A stretch of DNA of 64,000 bases from Sporobolomyces roseus (GCA_016617785.1 JADILM010000002.1:1426001-1490000); one strand, 5' to 3'; shown: positions 25,101-36,601, counted from the stretch's first letter. Numbers and translations are program-made. The notes: a model not told the origin generated them from the letters alone.

Positions 25101-25929
25101 TCGCTGCTTCTCGTTCGGCGGGTGAGACACGTTGATTGATCGGTGCACGGAGTGGTCGAGCTGGAGGAGGAGGAAGGGGAGCGTTGAGTGCTGGAGGTCG
25201 CCTAGGTGAAGAAGCTTTTCGAACGAAGGGGGATTTGAAGAGATCTCCTGGAGATAACCAATCGAGTGGAGGATGAGGAGGGATGGGATCTCGTACGTTG
25301 AGTTGATTCTGTTGTTGTCGTTGAGGGAGGGGGAGATGCCGTTGAATTGGAGGAGGTTTAGGTTTCGGTAAAGGGTAAGAAGGGGGAGGGATCAGAGGAG
25401 AGATAGATGCTGGAGTAGTAGGGAAGTAGAGGAGTCCTTGTCGTTCGTAATAGATTGAATAACTCGTTCCGGTTGAATCGTCTGTCGATGATGTTGTTAT
25501 TGAAGGATCCCACCATTCCCATTCATCCGCTCCTTCCCCATGTCCCGCTCTCGCCAATACTTTCTCGATTTGCTTCTTTCCGACTCCCGTTCCATACTCG
25601 TCGCCTACTCGTTCCCTTACTAGGGGTGGTGCATCAGGTTTCGCGAATACAACTTCGGGACTGAAATCGTAGTCCTCTTTCCTATAGATTGGTTCTTGAA
25701 TAGTTTGATTCGAGGACTGGAAGGGAGAGAAGAGAGTACCGAGTAAGAAGATTGGGATTAAGAAGATTGGATGAAGTCGAAACGAGCGAGACGAGGGGAA
25801 CCAACGACGGTAGGAAGTTGGAGGACGGGAATGCAGTCGATGCACTGGTGAGTGTGCTCGAGAGGCAGAGTACATCCCTCTGGAGTACGGTTGGACAGAG
25901 GGAGAGACGTCGAGTTGATCTATTATCAC
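22101..25929 (-). CDS. GT90 (CAP10-family) glycosyltransferase, type II membrane protein
   Basis: GT90 enzymes include fungal xylosyltransferases for capsule or cell-wall glycans (Cap10/Cxt1 type) and animal protein O-glucosyltransferases; the sugar here is unknown. The N-terminus has a signal-anchor-like segment (LHPIFLIPIFLLGTLF). It is followed by an unusually long Pro-, Lys- and acidic-rich stalk of several hundred residues, including a Asp/Glu run near 24810-24870. The catalytic part starts near 24230 (MKPPVGFDSWYAF) and shows PYLLYPVFSFSKTSLHADLL, KVLWRGETTG with WRKTQRARLV, and NLYKYVLDVDANYPSGKFKRLM. The order and spacing are typical of GT90. The last short exons end DEKDPSSMDYSP at 22101. 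About eight introns, all in the 3' half. An internal ATG at 25875 is an alternative start. Confidence 0.85.
24810..24870 (-). repeat. Asp/Glu-coding trinucleotide tract
   Basis: Inside the GT90 gene, imperfect runs of TCA/TCC/TCT triplets on the plus strand (GAT/GAG/GAA in the gene's sense) encode an almost pure Asp/Glu stretch of about 20 residues in the stalk region. The opposite-strand open frame that reads as poly-Ser here is a shadow of this composition. Confidence 0.8.
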
Positions 25930-26312
25930 AGATCAAGACTTGGAGCTATCCCACTACGCCAATCTACTGGGTTGCTCTTGATGCTACTTTGGTCTAGTGA
26001 GTGTGTCTGCTGTATTGGTGTTGCGAGTGGGTGATTTGGTGGAGAAGCAACACGACTCGTCGCGCAAGGCCAATTTCGTGCAAATTTCGCAAAGTCGGAA
26101 TTCCATCTGTCACTCTTCACGTCTGCCCGCATCAACGAGAACTCATAATTACAGGACAATCTCATGGAGAGAGAAGCATAACAAAGTGGAAAAAAAACGG
26201 ATATTGAAAAAATGAGTGAGGGTGAAAGACGAAAGATTACAGCTTGTTCAGTCAGTCAGGGTATAGGTTCAAACAGAGAGAGAGAGGTGTCCATCGTAGG
26301 TCGAGTGAGTTT
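25930..26312. other. Promoter of GT90 gene and 3' region of Cep57-like gene
   Basis: Both flanking genes are on the minus strand. The interval includes an A-rich stretch near 26180-26215. No gene or RNA is recognised. Confidence 0.5.
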
Positions 26313-29300
26313 CTAGTGTTGGTGTTTCGAGGAAGGGGAGGAAGTCGAAAGTGCGGTAGCATAGAGATCTTCTAAAGCATCTGCGTATTGTTTCACATCT
26401 TTCGCCTGTACCCTCTCACCGACTCATCAGTGCGAGTAACGAGGCACGATTAGAGGGAAGAGAACGTACCTTTTCCTCCAATACATCGATACTCATTTTG
26501 AGGTGTTGAGCGAGCGCCATTCGTTTCTTCGTAGAACTCTTCGAACTCATACTTTGATACTCTACTGTCAATTCCAAATAGATCCTACTCACCTCGATCA
26601 TCCGTCAGCTCAAACGTTCCCACTGAAGAGAAAAGAGGAGAGAAACGTACTTTTTCTGACTTTTGAAATCGTGTTCGAGTTTCTCCAAGACACTTTGGAG
26701 AGTCCTACAATGCATTTCCCTCTCCTGTTGTTTCCTCTTCTTCTCAACCTCTCGCCTCTCTCTCCTAACTTTCTCCTGTTCCTTCTCTTTCTCCCTTTCC
26801 AACTGAACTTTCCTCTCCCTCTCTCTCACTCCTACTTCCTCCCCCCTCTTCTTCCCCTTACATCGCTTACACAACTCCTCACTCCTCTCCTGTTCCTTTG
26901 CCCTCTCTCTTCGTTCCCTCCTCTCGGCCCTCTCGACATCCTCAAAGATCCTAGTGGCTCTCTCAAAATCCGGCTCTTCGACTTGACCTTGAGAGACAGA
27001 GGATTCGGATGGTGCGGTGATATTCGTTGAAGCTGAGGAGTGCGACGATTGGAGAGAAGGGGAATAGGAAGAATCAGAGAGTGAATCATAGGATGATGCG
27101 ACCGAGACTGGGCGTTGGACATTCGCGGGTTGAGTACGACGAGTCGATCGACGCTATCACCACCCAAACAAAGAAAAGTCAGTTGGGTGAGGCAGGAAAA
27201 GAGGAAAGCCGTCATGTCTTCTTTTACCTTGGGGACGTTCTCTTGAAGCTTCGGTTTCGGAGAACTTCTCCTCTTGAATTCCTCCTCTCGTTCTCTCCTC
27301 AAATTCTCAATCTCCTGCGCCTGTACAAACCGTCTCCCCAACTCCAATCAGTACATCTTCACTCCTTCGAGCACGCAGAAAAAATAATGACTCACACTAA
27401 TGAAACTCTTCCTACTTTCCCCACTCTCACTTTCACTGACCTCACTCACCTTCTCCCCCCTTTCATCATCATCCCTCTGTAAACTCCTCCTCCTCTCCTC
27501 CTCTTCCCTCCTCCACTCTCTCTCCCTCTCCTCCCCCTCTTTATCCCTCAACAAGCCTTCGACGACCCCCCTAACTCCCTCGACTTCGTACCCCAACCCT
27601 TCGAGCCCGAATCGAAGATCTTTCACTTCTTCCTTCAATTCCAACGCTGTGTTGCACGACGCTTCTACTGATGGTCTAGCGAGAGGAGCAGGTTGAGGTT
27701 GGCGCAACTGGTAGACGAGGGATTCTAATTCTTTCCGACGTATGCGTTCTGCGACGAGTTCTTGTTGAACTTGAGAGGTGATAGCTTCCTCCTCCTTCCT
27801 CGAACGATTTTGAGCGTGAGCTTGAGCTTGTGATTGTTCTCGAGCGTGTTGTAAGGAGAGTTGACGTTCTAATTCCCTAACTCGTTGTTCGGACTCCCGG
27901 TTCTGGGATTCGAGTAGGGAGAGCTTGGAAGTCAAGGTCGAGAGAGCTCCTGTGATCAAAGGAGCTGTGAAGTATTCCCGAACAATTTCCATCAGTCTCC
28001 TTGTGTGCACTAGAATAGAAAAACTGGTAGAGAACGAGACAAAAGTAGCTCACCTTCCTTCGATCCAGTCGATCCAGATCCTTTCGACTCTGCCGTGCGT
28101 CTCGTCGTAGTCTTCCTTTCCACAACGACAGGACTCCTCAAAGCCTCAGTCAAGAAAGTCATATCCGGTAATCGCACACTCTTGTTCCTCTCACTCTCTT
28201 CTCTCCTCCTGAACGTATTCACTCGGGGAGGTGTACCCTGATCCGACACTTCTTCGATAGTTACTGGTCTCCCACCCCTCTTGACTACTACAGGAGGAGG
28301 AGGGGAAGGGACATGGGAAGTAGTAGTCGAGATGGAGTTTGAAGCAGTTTTTTGGTTGGCTAGGATTGGAGAGTTTTGGAGTGGGTTCAAAGGCGACGAA
28401 CGATAGTTTGGTTGAGTTTGAGATTGTAGAGGGGCAGTAGTGGAAGTGAAGGGAGAAGTTCTGAGAGGTTGAGGGCGAGGAGAGAAGGAGGAGAGGAATG
28501 GGCGAGCGCCATTGTGAGGAGGTGGAGGGAGAGAAGGTGGGAGGTTCTCTTTCGCGGATGACATCGGATGAGGTGGACGACGAGCAGGGGACGAAGTGAA
28601 TAGATTGGACGAAGGAGGGGGAGGGAGAGGTTTGGTTGAAGTCGTGGTGGTGGTTGGACGAAGAGGAGATTCTTTCTGTTGTTGTTGTTTGACTGGTGAT
28701 AATTGATCTATTTGAGAATGGGGGATCGTTAGGTAAGTCAGATCGTCACTGTCATGATCTACTTCGTCCTCTTCTTGTTGAGCGACTTGAGCGAGTTGAT
28801 CGAGAGGTTGTCGAGTTAACGTCGAAGAAGGTGCGGTGCGGTTGTTGTTGTTGTTGTACCTGACTCCTGATAACCCAATTCTGATACTCCCATCCTCTTC
28901 GTCGTCTTCTGGTGATTCGTCTGAGTAATCATCACTATTCCTCTCATCGCTCTCCGCTAACCCTTCCTCATCTCGGAATCGTTGTTTACCTTGTCCCGTC
29001 ACTCGCTTCCCTCCTCGGCTTGAGCTTGACTCTCCCTCTGATGACGAAGAGATCCTTGCATCTTGTAACTCTTGCATCATTCGTTCAAACGATTGTTCAT
29101 GTTCCTTCCTCTGTAATTCTGTATCATCCGGTCTGATCTCGTCGACATGTTGTATCGAGTTGGCAATGTTACTCAATCGAGTAGAGTGGTGTGAGAGTGG
29201 TTTCAATGGTCTAGAGTTAAGGGAAGAGTGAGTTGGGATTGTTTGTTTATTGTTGAGTGATTGCATTAAATGGGAGAGGGAAGAGGAGGATTGGGATTGG

Positions 29301-29401
29301 GGAGTGGGAGTATCGGTGAGGGTGTTGTGATGGGATAAGTTACGACGGTGTGGATTACTCGTAGTTGCAGTTGGTGGTCGAGGAGTTAGAGTTGAAGCCA
29401 T
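26313..29401 (-). CDS. Cep57/Ppc89-like spindle pole body protein
   Basis: Likely structural component of the spindle pole body, comparable to the Cep57-domain protein Ppc89 of fission yeast. The first exon (29401-28010 region) is Ser/Thr/Pro-rich and disordered, with Gln- and Asn-rich runs. The middle is strongly coiled-coil (LSLLESQNRESEQRVRELER and further heptads). Near the C-terminus a possible zinc or cysteine knuckle (LCKRCKGKK, near 26850) precedes a charged coil. Then comes a segment matching the Cep57 microtubule-binding domain: VLEKLEHDFKSQKK, IYLELTVEYQSM, KKRMALAQHLKMSIDVLEEK and AKDVKQYADALEDLYAT, ending at 26313. Several short introns split the domain. Orthology to Ppc89 specifically is an inference from domain order. 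Confidence 0.72.
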
Positions 29402-29992
29402 TCAACCACAACAAACAAAACAAACGACTTGGAGAGATGGGAGGGAGTAGCGAGTATATCGATTCGAGGGTAGTGAGGAGTAGTTTTGGAAGAGAGGGAG
29501 GTAGTATCACGGCGGAGTAAGCTAGGTAGAGAGGAGAGAGAGTAAGGACCGGAGTCGCTCTCTCAAAAACAACCCATGTCGAATTTCGCAAATTTCGACC
29601 TAGTTCCAAGACGAGCTTATCCAGCTTCTGATGATTCACTGGCTGATACTTCCTTGGCCGCTGACTCTGTAGTCGAGGTGAGCGAATTTCGAGTGAATAT
29701 CTTGCCGAAGTTTCTCACCTCTCCTACTCTGACTCTATCGCTCCTGTACCTTCTCGTAGCACTCAGAACAGGCTCTACACCCTTCCTAGTCTAATCTCGC
29801 CGCACTGGGTGAGTTCCTCGTCGTTTTCACTTTTCCTCTCTCATGCTTTGATCTCTACATCTCCCTTCGCACTCTACGCTTCAGAACAGCAGCTCAGAAG
29901 CCTACCGAGCTATCCACAATTCCCGCTAATCGATCCCTCCTCCGTTCACAGCTCTGTAAACTTCTAGCTCTCCCTCAACTCCCCTCAGAAAG
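29402..29992. other. Divergent intergenic region
   Basis: Sits between the starts of the Cep57-like gene (-) and the Sfm1-like gene (+), so it should hold both promoters. A small open frame at 29576-29794 has no family signature and no clear exon partner, so it is not called. Confidence 0.5.
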
Positions 29993-31011
29993 ATGCCTAC
30001 CTATGTCATTGGTACGTCTCCCCCTCTTCCCTTCCATCCTCACTCCCACTGACATCTATTCCACAACGACAGAGCACATGGAGGATGACAACCGAGACTC
30101 GACTTTCCCTCACTGGATCGCATTAGAATATGCTCAAATGCTTCGACTCGCTTCACCTTCGACCGTCATCTTCTCTTCCCTCTCCCCAAACTCGGTAGAC
30201 TCGTTGAGGAAACAATTGCTGGAGAAAGGAATGAAGGAGAGTCAGTTCAGGGTCGAGACGAAGAGTGTGAGGGAATTGATGAAGGAGGAGGGAGTGACGT
30301 TGGAGAGAACTTGTTTGTTGGATCCTAAAGCCGAGAAAGTGGTCGGACCGGAAGATGAACAAGATTTCGATTGGTTCTTGTGAGTCGGCATTTCGCACTG
30401 CCTCGATTTCCGCAAGGAATCCGGCTCTTTGTGGCTTCAAGTAAGCTGACTCATTCCTTCGCTCGCTCGTTGTACAGATTCGGTGGAATCTTAGGAGACG
30501 ATCCACCACGAGGTATCATCTCTTTTGCTCGGCTCCATCTTTCCCCTTTTCTCAGCTCTGACTCTCTTCTCTCACTTTCCCTAGATCGTACCGGTATTCT
30601 CCGACGAGATGGCTACCCCTCTCGCCACTTAGGCCCCGTACAAATGACCACAGACACCGCACTAGGCGTCACCAAACTCTGTGTTCAAGATGGTCGTACG
30701 TTCCCTTTCCTCCCTCCCTTCTTTCCCAAAAATCAAGCTGATTTCGAGATCGTGGGATCAGTGAGATTGGATGAGATTAAATTCGTAGATCATCCTACGA
30801 TCCGATTCCCAGGAGAAGGGTACGAGAATGAATCGGTAGAAATGCCGTTCCGATACGTAGTCGATCAAAAAACTGGTGAACCAATCTTACCAGAAGGGAT
30901 GAGGGAACATTTGAGGTGAGTCATACTTCTCTCTTGAGAAAGCGTGGGAGAGGAACTAATGGTTGTGATAAAAATAGGGACGATATGGATAGGGAATTGG
31001 ATGATATGTAG
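29993..31011 (+). CDS. SFM1: Sfm1-type SPOUT protein arginine methyltransferase
   Basis: In yeast, Sfm1 is a SPOUT-fold methyltransferase that monomethylates one arginine of ribosomal protein uS3 (Rps3) in the cytosol. Six exons (29993-30011, 30073-30379, 30478-30512, 30585-30692, 30762-30915, 30978-31011) join in frame to 218 residues, the normal length. Conserved blocks: N-terminal YVIEHMEDD, HWIALEYAQMLR, LLDPKAEKVV, and the knotted cofactor region FGGILGDDPPRDRT, PSRHLGPVQMTTDTALGVTK, then EMPFRYV with PILPEGM. The first exon encodes only six full codons. Every splice site follows GT...AG and preserves the family alignment, so the model is firm. Confidence 0.94.
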
Positions 31012-31516
31012 AAATTGAGATTATTCATCATCGTCGTCGAGTTCATGTCAATAGAAAATCGCATTTCATTATCGCATCGTCGGGATGGAGAGATCGGAGG
31101 GTTCAGAACAGCGAGTCCGAACAAGATAGCGAAATCCAGCAAAACTCAACTCACCCATCTTCGCATATCGCTTGTATCACGAACTCGACAGCACCATCAT
31201 CGAAGGACCAAGACAGAGGTGTGCCGAATAAGCTTGTGCGACTCTGTGCGCTCGCAAAGGGGATGGTTTCGAACGGGTTCGTCAGAAAAGCTTCCGACAA
31301 AATTCGACTCTCGCGACGCTCGAATCGCTTCTCGGGCCCTTCTCGACAGACAGACGGACACGAACGAATCGAGTGAGCCAAGAGTACGAATAGCTACATT
31401 ATCTCTTTCTGACACAAGGAGGGTAAAAGGCTACAGAAAAGAAACAATCCAAAATATCGAAGTAGGCTATAGAGTATGAGTGGGAAGACTAGTCCCTTAT
31501 ATAAACAGAGTTTCTT
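31012..31516. other. Convergent 3' region
   Basis: Separates the Sfm1-like stop codon (+) from the stop of the Ser-rich gene on the minus strand. Short open frames on both strands have no motifs. Only 3' untranslated sequence is expected. Confidence 0.55.
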
Positions 31517-34033
31517 TTACATCTCACTATCTGCGATACTTCCCTCATCATCGGATCCCTCATCATCGTCTGAATCCCTCGCCCAATCCCTGATCAACCC
31601 TTCATTCGGTACTCCTTCTCCCAACAATGCTTGAACCAAGAAATAACTTCGACCTTTCGCTGCTCGTTCTTCTCGGGATGTAGTGAGTTGTCGAGGAATT
31701 GGGACGGCAGATTCAGAGCATCGACGACGTTGTTGAGAAGAGGCGATGAGGAGTTTATCGTCTTCTTCTTGATCGTGTTCGGGAGTCGAGTCCAGCTCGA
31801 GTGAAGCAGAAGGGTAGAGGTTAATCGACAATGGTGAGGAGTTTGATGAGGAAGAGGACGAAGAGGAGAAGGATACAGGAATGATGGAGACTGTAGGACG
31901 TTGTTGTTGTTCTACAACAAGCTCGAACTTGACTGATTTAGTGCTGAGACTCGAGGAGGATTCAGAGTAATGTAAAGAAGGAGGTCGAGACGAAGGATCC
32001 GAGGAGGAAGAGTAGGAAGAAGATGTAGTTGCGAGTGAAGCTTTTCGGGAGTGAGAAGGAACGAGGGAAGCTCGACGGATCTGAATGGGTTCTTGTTCGG
32101 CCAGTTGGATCGAAACGTCGTCGAACGAGGAACAGGTCGCTGAAGTTGGAGGAGTGAAAGGTTCGCTCGATCCGTGAGAAGTGGACGAAGAGGGAGAATA
32201 AGCTTGGTTTGGGGTGATTGAGCGCGAACTGGCCGAAGAGGGAACACCGATCGAGAGGGAAGGAAGGGTAGGTGTTCGATCGAACCGAGGAGTGGTCGCA
32301 CCGGCTGTTAAAGCTGGGGAGGGGACAAATCCTTCAACGTGATTGAGGGGAGGGAGTGCGAGAGGAGTCGCAGGAATTTCGAAAGGTCGAAGTTGAGGGG
32401 TGTCGTAAGGTGTAGCACTGAGGAAAGGTAGATCATAGTTGACCGTGAGAGTCTCCATCTCCTCTTGGCGATGTCGTTCTCCGTCAAGTCCATTCTCCAA
32501 TTCTCCCAAATGACGATCAATAACATCCTGTAAATCCTCGTCTCCTTCTCGAATCTGCTCCGTCGCAGCATAGAACGACGATCGACTCGCTCTCCTGTCG
32601 AGGTGATGTCCGAGATGATTGCGAGAGCGACCGTCGAACGATGAGATCGAATAAACTGAGGGTGAAGGTTGGGTAATGTCGTGTTGCGCTTCGTGAGCAG
32701 GCGCTCCGAGCATACCGGTGAAGGACGAGTAGGCTTGTGGAGGTGTGCTGGAAGAGATGCGACGAGAGGAAGTTGAAGGTAAAGAAGAGAGCCAATCTGG
32801 AGTTTGAGTCGAAGCGTGAACTGTCGGTCGAAGGCAGTACATGCCAGCGGGAGCAGAGGGAGTGGACGAAGCGACTCCAGCAACAACTGACGAGCTCTTG
32901 CGAGACGAAGGAGCTGAATGATTGGTCCAAGCGGGTGCAGCGGCTGAAGGAGTTGGCTCGATCAGACTTTGTTCATCCGGAAGTGTCGCTGGTAGAGGTT
33001 TGAGTCCTCGTAGGGTCGACTTGGGTGGTCGAACGAGAGTGATATCGAAGGAAGGTGCGACGGCCATTGTGAAGCATTTCGTCGGGTCGCTGCGATTTGA
33101 GCCTCTTGAAGCGAGAGGAGTCGAAGTGAAATCGGAGGGGACTGAAATGCTGGCTCGAGTGCGGACGAGTCGATCCCTACTACTCTCCAGTCGCAGAGGT
33201 TCGACGAGAGCTTGTGGTCGAGAGTCGAGGGGAGTGGTAGCCGGTTTGAACGAAATTGCGGCGACGGGAGAAGTTCGAACGTGAGAGATGTTGGCGAGGA
33301 TGGGGAATTCGAGGGTATCTTGACTAGCAGGAGAGGAATTGGAAGAGGTAGATCGATTGCGAGTCTGAGTAGGAGAGAGGTCGAGGGCGATGCCGAGTCC
33401 ATCGATGGGAGGTGCGAAAGTTTGACGGATTGCCCCTTCGTACTTGCTAGGAGGGAGGGGGACGGCAGGGAGAGGAGGAGAAGTTCCGACGGCGCCAGCA
33501 CCGACATGAGAGCGACGAGGTACCAATCCATCTGCGGGAACAGTTTGCGGTTTGTTGCTCCTTCCAAATTCGCGAGTAGCTGTACCGATAGATCCTTGAC
33601 GATTCACTTCAGGTGCCGGACCGAAGTAACCTCGAGAAGGGGAAGAAGAGGCGGCAGCGTAGCTGGGTAGAGATGAAGAAGGGGAAGAGGAGGAACGATG
33701 CTGGTGTTGTCGAGGAGGAGCTGCTTCGATAGCTTGGGTTCTCATCACTTGAGGAGGAGGTTTGGCAGTGAACGTCTTGCGAAACGCCAACGACATCTGA
33801 TGACGTTCGTTTCTCAGTCAGTTCTACGTTCCCGGGGCTCTGTATATAGCGAAAGAATCCAAACGTACTCGGTTTTTAACGTTGTCATTCTTCTTGAGTT
33901 TCCTAGGGCCAGCCTGAAGAGGGTGAGGAGTCGTCATATCGCTCGGCGAGAATTGACCTTGATTCGAAGGAGAGGCAGTAGGAGGTGGTTGAGGAGAGAA
34001 CGACTGTCGAATCCTTTGCGAGAGTTGAACCAT
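31517..34033 (-). CDS. Large Ser/Pro-rich protein of unknown function
   Basis: Not recognised. Two exons (34033-33869 and 33796-31517) join in frame to 814 residues. The short first exon begins MVQLSQRIRQSF and is Pro-rich. The rest is rich in Ser, Pro, Thr and Ala with little predicted structure. The most ordered-looking part is the C-terminus: ERAAKGRSYFLVQALLGEG, then LIRDWARDSDDD and an acidic tail ending GSIADSEM. A basic patch (MSLAFRKTFTAKPPP) opens exon 2. Poly-Ser runs occur near 31830-31870. It is the first of three consecutive minus-strand genes of similar style. Nothing links it to a known domain; a signalling or scaffold role would be speculation. Confidence 0.7.
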
Positions 34034-34661
34034 CCAAACCCGGTTGTATGAAAGAGAATGCACAGCACAAAGGAGAGCCGGGAGAAAGGAAACAGAGTCG
34101 AAAGTGCTGTGGGTTTTGTCGCATTCGACTCGTGTCGAGGGATTTGTTCGAAAGCGTCGAGCAATTCGAGGCACTTCGACCGGAAGAGGCAATTATAATC
34201 AACAAGTTCTTATACCGGTGAGTCCAACGTTGCCCCTTCGAGCTAGATTGCCGTGTGTTCCCCTTGTACATGCTACCTCCTATTGATTGTCTGTCCGAAG
34301 CGTGTTGTTGATCGAGAGAAGGAGCGGAAATTTGTAAAGAGGAAGAAAGGCTTCGACGGCATCAGCGGATGAAGCGGTTCCGCATGGTACAATCTACAGC
34401 CGCGAGTCACACAAGTCTCCAAGCTGAGAAGAGCGAGTTCTTGGTCGAGAAGAGGGTCTTGAAGGAGAACAAAAAGTGAAAGTTCGTGAAATTCGTAAAT
34501 AAGTGACAACAAAGTACTGCAATATGTGTGTGTGTGACACGATCTATAGTAGCAAAAAGGAATACAATGTATAGAGGAGAGAGCAAATAATGCAAACAAC
34601 AAGAGCGGTGAGAAAGTAAAAAAAATCGAAGATTATCGAGGAGGACGGTCCACAGTCTCCT
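34034..34661. other. Intergenic region between two Ser-rich genes
   Basis: Both neighbours are on the minus strand. It contains a short TG dinucleotide run near 34523-34536 and is A/T-richer on its right side. No coding or RNA gene is seen. Confidence 0.5.
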
Positions 34662-36119
34662 CTAACAAGGCGGCAGAGATATCACTAGTATCTCCTCGTC
34701 GTCGTCGGAATCATCGTCACCTTGGATTGATACACCGACACCTCCCGCTTGTAAGATAAGTTGACGTCCTCCAGATTCGATGCGAAGGAGACTTTTCCGG
34801 TCTGGCGGATGAGCGGGAGAGACTTTGGGTTTCGGTGGTGGAGGTGATGTGAAGCGATTCGACGTCGAGAGTGAAGGAGAGTATGTGGATAGGGGAGGGA
34901 GAATATCGACTCTGACGAAATTGTCGGATTTGGGAGAGAAAGGGTGAAACGGGAGGGATGGAGTGAATCGGCGAGAGGAAGAGTAGGAAGAGTCGAACTT
35001 GGGAGATTGAGGCATGAACCAGGAAGGTAGTGGTTCGTCCAGTCGCTGGTCTGCAGTCGAAGTCCATAATCCGTCGACCACTTCAATTGATCTCGTGCTC
35101 GTCGAACTGCCTCTTCGCCCTCTCCAGTCTTCACTATATTCGATCAAATCGTCGTCTGAACCACATGTCGAAGAGGAAGAAGTGCTGGGAGAGTCGAGGG
35201 GAACAGGTTTGCGACGAATGGATCGACTCGAAGTTGACGAACTGGAACGGAAAGAGCAAGTCGGAGACAGAGGGGGTGACGACCAAATTGTTGAGAGAGG
35301 AGGTGAGAGGGATAAGTCAGGAGAAGGAGAAGGAGAGGGAGAAGGAGAGAGAACCGGTTTTGGTGAAAGTTGCGAAGAGATTGATTGATTGTCTCCTTCG
35401 ACTCCTGTTGATCCTCCTGAGACAGCTCTTGATACCCTCTTCAGCAACCGACCTCCTCCACTACCACCTCCTGCTCCCACGCCTGTTGCCTCCTTGCGAA
35501 ATGGATTCATCGAACGACGAGAAGTCGAAGGAAGAGGATTGTTGACCATGGCACTTGGCGTTGTTCGACCTTGCTGAGAAAAGTCGTTCTTTGCGCTGAG
35601 GCCAGAGGGAGGGAGATTCGAAGCTGGGTTGGGCAAGGAGTGAGAGAAAGGAGAGGAAGCTGAGGAAGAAGGAGGAGAGGAAGAGATCGACTTGGCGGAG
35701 ATCCGTTCCGTTGAAGAGAGGTGATACGATTCGAGAGACTGGAACAACGCAAAGAACAATTCATGAGCGATCAAATTTGGTTCGCTGAGACAGTGTAAAT
35801 TCGGAACCTTCGCGACGGGACTCACGTTTGAGATTCTATTCTGTTGTTGCCCTGAATTCGAGCTCGTATTGTCGATCTCCCTTCGGAGTTGTAGGCCGTT
35901 GGACGACGAATTGAGCTTCGCGGTCGTCGTTGACATTCTGTTGGTAACGGAGTTGCGAAATCGACTTGCTCTTGAAACTTGAACTGGCTGGGGCAAGGGT
36001 ATGGTAGGAGGAAGAGAAGAGAAAGGTGGAAGAGTGCTTGATCCTGACGAGGATTCTAACATCATAGGTGCTCCAAGTTCAACCGGTGAAGTTGCCTCGT
36101 TTGACCAGTCCTCCTGCAA
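34662..36119 (-). CDS. Ser/Pro-rich protein of unknown function
   Basis: Not recognised. A single open frame of 485 residues, stop at 34662. The upstream end is uncertain because an acceptor-like sequence lies just before the ATG and an extra 5' exon is possible. A possible 41-nt intron near 35800-35840 (gtgagt...ctcag) was not used because removing it shifts the frame. The one segment that looks structured is LIAHELFFALFQSLESYHLS (about 35700-35770), followed by poly-Ser and Ser-Pro repeats (around 35300-35350) and a C-terminus with LRIESGGRQLILQAGGVGVS before an acidic patch and EILVISLPPC. No transmembrane segment or catalytic motif is seen. Confidence 0.62.
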   Translation of the reverse strand: MQEDWSNEATSPVELGAPMMLESSSGSSTLPPFSSLPPTIPLPQPVQVSRASRFRNSVTNRMSTTTAKLNSSSNGLQLRREIDNTSSNSGQQQNRISNVSPVAKVPNLHCLSEPNLIAHELFFALFQSLESYHLSSTERISAKSISSSPPSSSASSPFSHSLPNPASNLPPSGLSAKNDFSQQGRTTPSAMVNNPLPSTSRRSMNPFRKEATGVGAGGGSGGGRLLKRVSRAVSGGSTGVEGDNQSISSQLSPKPVLSPSPSPSPSPDLSLSPPLSTIWSSPPLSPTCSFRSSSSTSSRSIRRKPVPLDSPSTSSSSTCGSDDDLIEYSEDWRGRRGSSTSTRSIEVVDGLWTSTADQRLDEPLPSWFMPQSPKFDSSYSSSRRFTPSLPFHPFSPKSDNFVRVDILPPLSTYSPSLSTSNRFTSPPPPKPKVSPAHPPDRKSLLRIESGGRQLILQAGGVGVSIQGDDDSDDDEEILVISLPPC

Positions 36120-36601
36120 GATATCGACTGACGACTCGTTTGACGAAAGAACAGGCGATTAGAAGCGAAGAGAAGGGGTTCGTCGTGTACAGTACACCTT
36201 CGACGCTAGCGGGAGCTCAAAAGCTGAAGGGCGACACCTCCATACGACTCGCTAGAGAGAGGGAGACAAAAAATGAAACGAAATATTTCTCCAAGGGTTG
36301 TCAAGTGACGTTTCGAACGAGACCGGTTCAGAGGAACAGCGAGCGCGATTGACGGACACTGCGAGAGTACAGAACCGTTAGTTTCGATCGCGACATTGAT
36401 CTCACTGTCTGATAAGTGTAATCAACTGTTGCAAGGGAAGAATCGGAGACGGCACGATCTCTATACATCGTTTCGCCAACGGCACTGAGATGAGAGGCAT
36501 GAGATGAGGTTGTCAGATGACATGAGTAGATAAAACAACAACAAGAGTACGAGGGAGAAGGAGAAATTTAGAGGGGGTCAAAGGGTTCAACCTTCGCAAG
36601 C
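36120..36601. other. Intergenic region
   Basis: Lies between the start of the 34662-36119 gene and the stop of the 36602-38034 gene, both on the minus strand. It should hold a promoter and a 3' untranslated region. No gene is seen. Confidence 0.5.

Noticed and set aside
958..25929. A mating-type locus, because Ste11 and a CAP10-family gene occur together
   Set aside because: No pheromone, pheromone receptor, homeodomain or Ste20/Ste12 gene is present. These two families are common outside MAT loci.
35800..35845. A 41-nt intron (gtgagt...ctcag) in the 34662-36119 gene
   Set aside because: It is shorter than other introns here and its removal breaks a long open frame.
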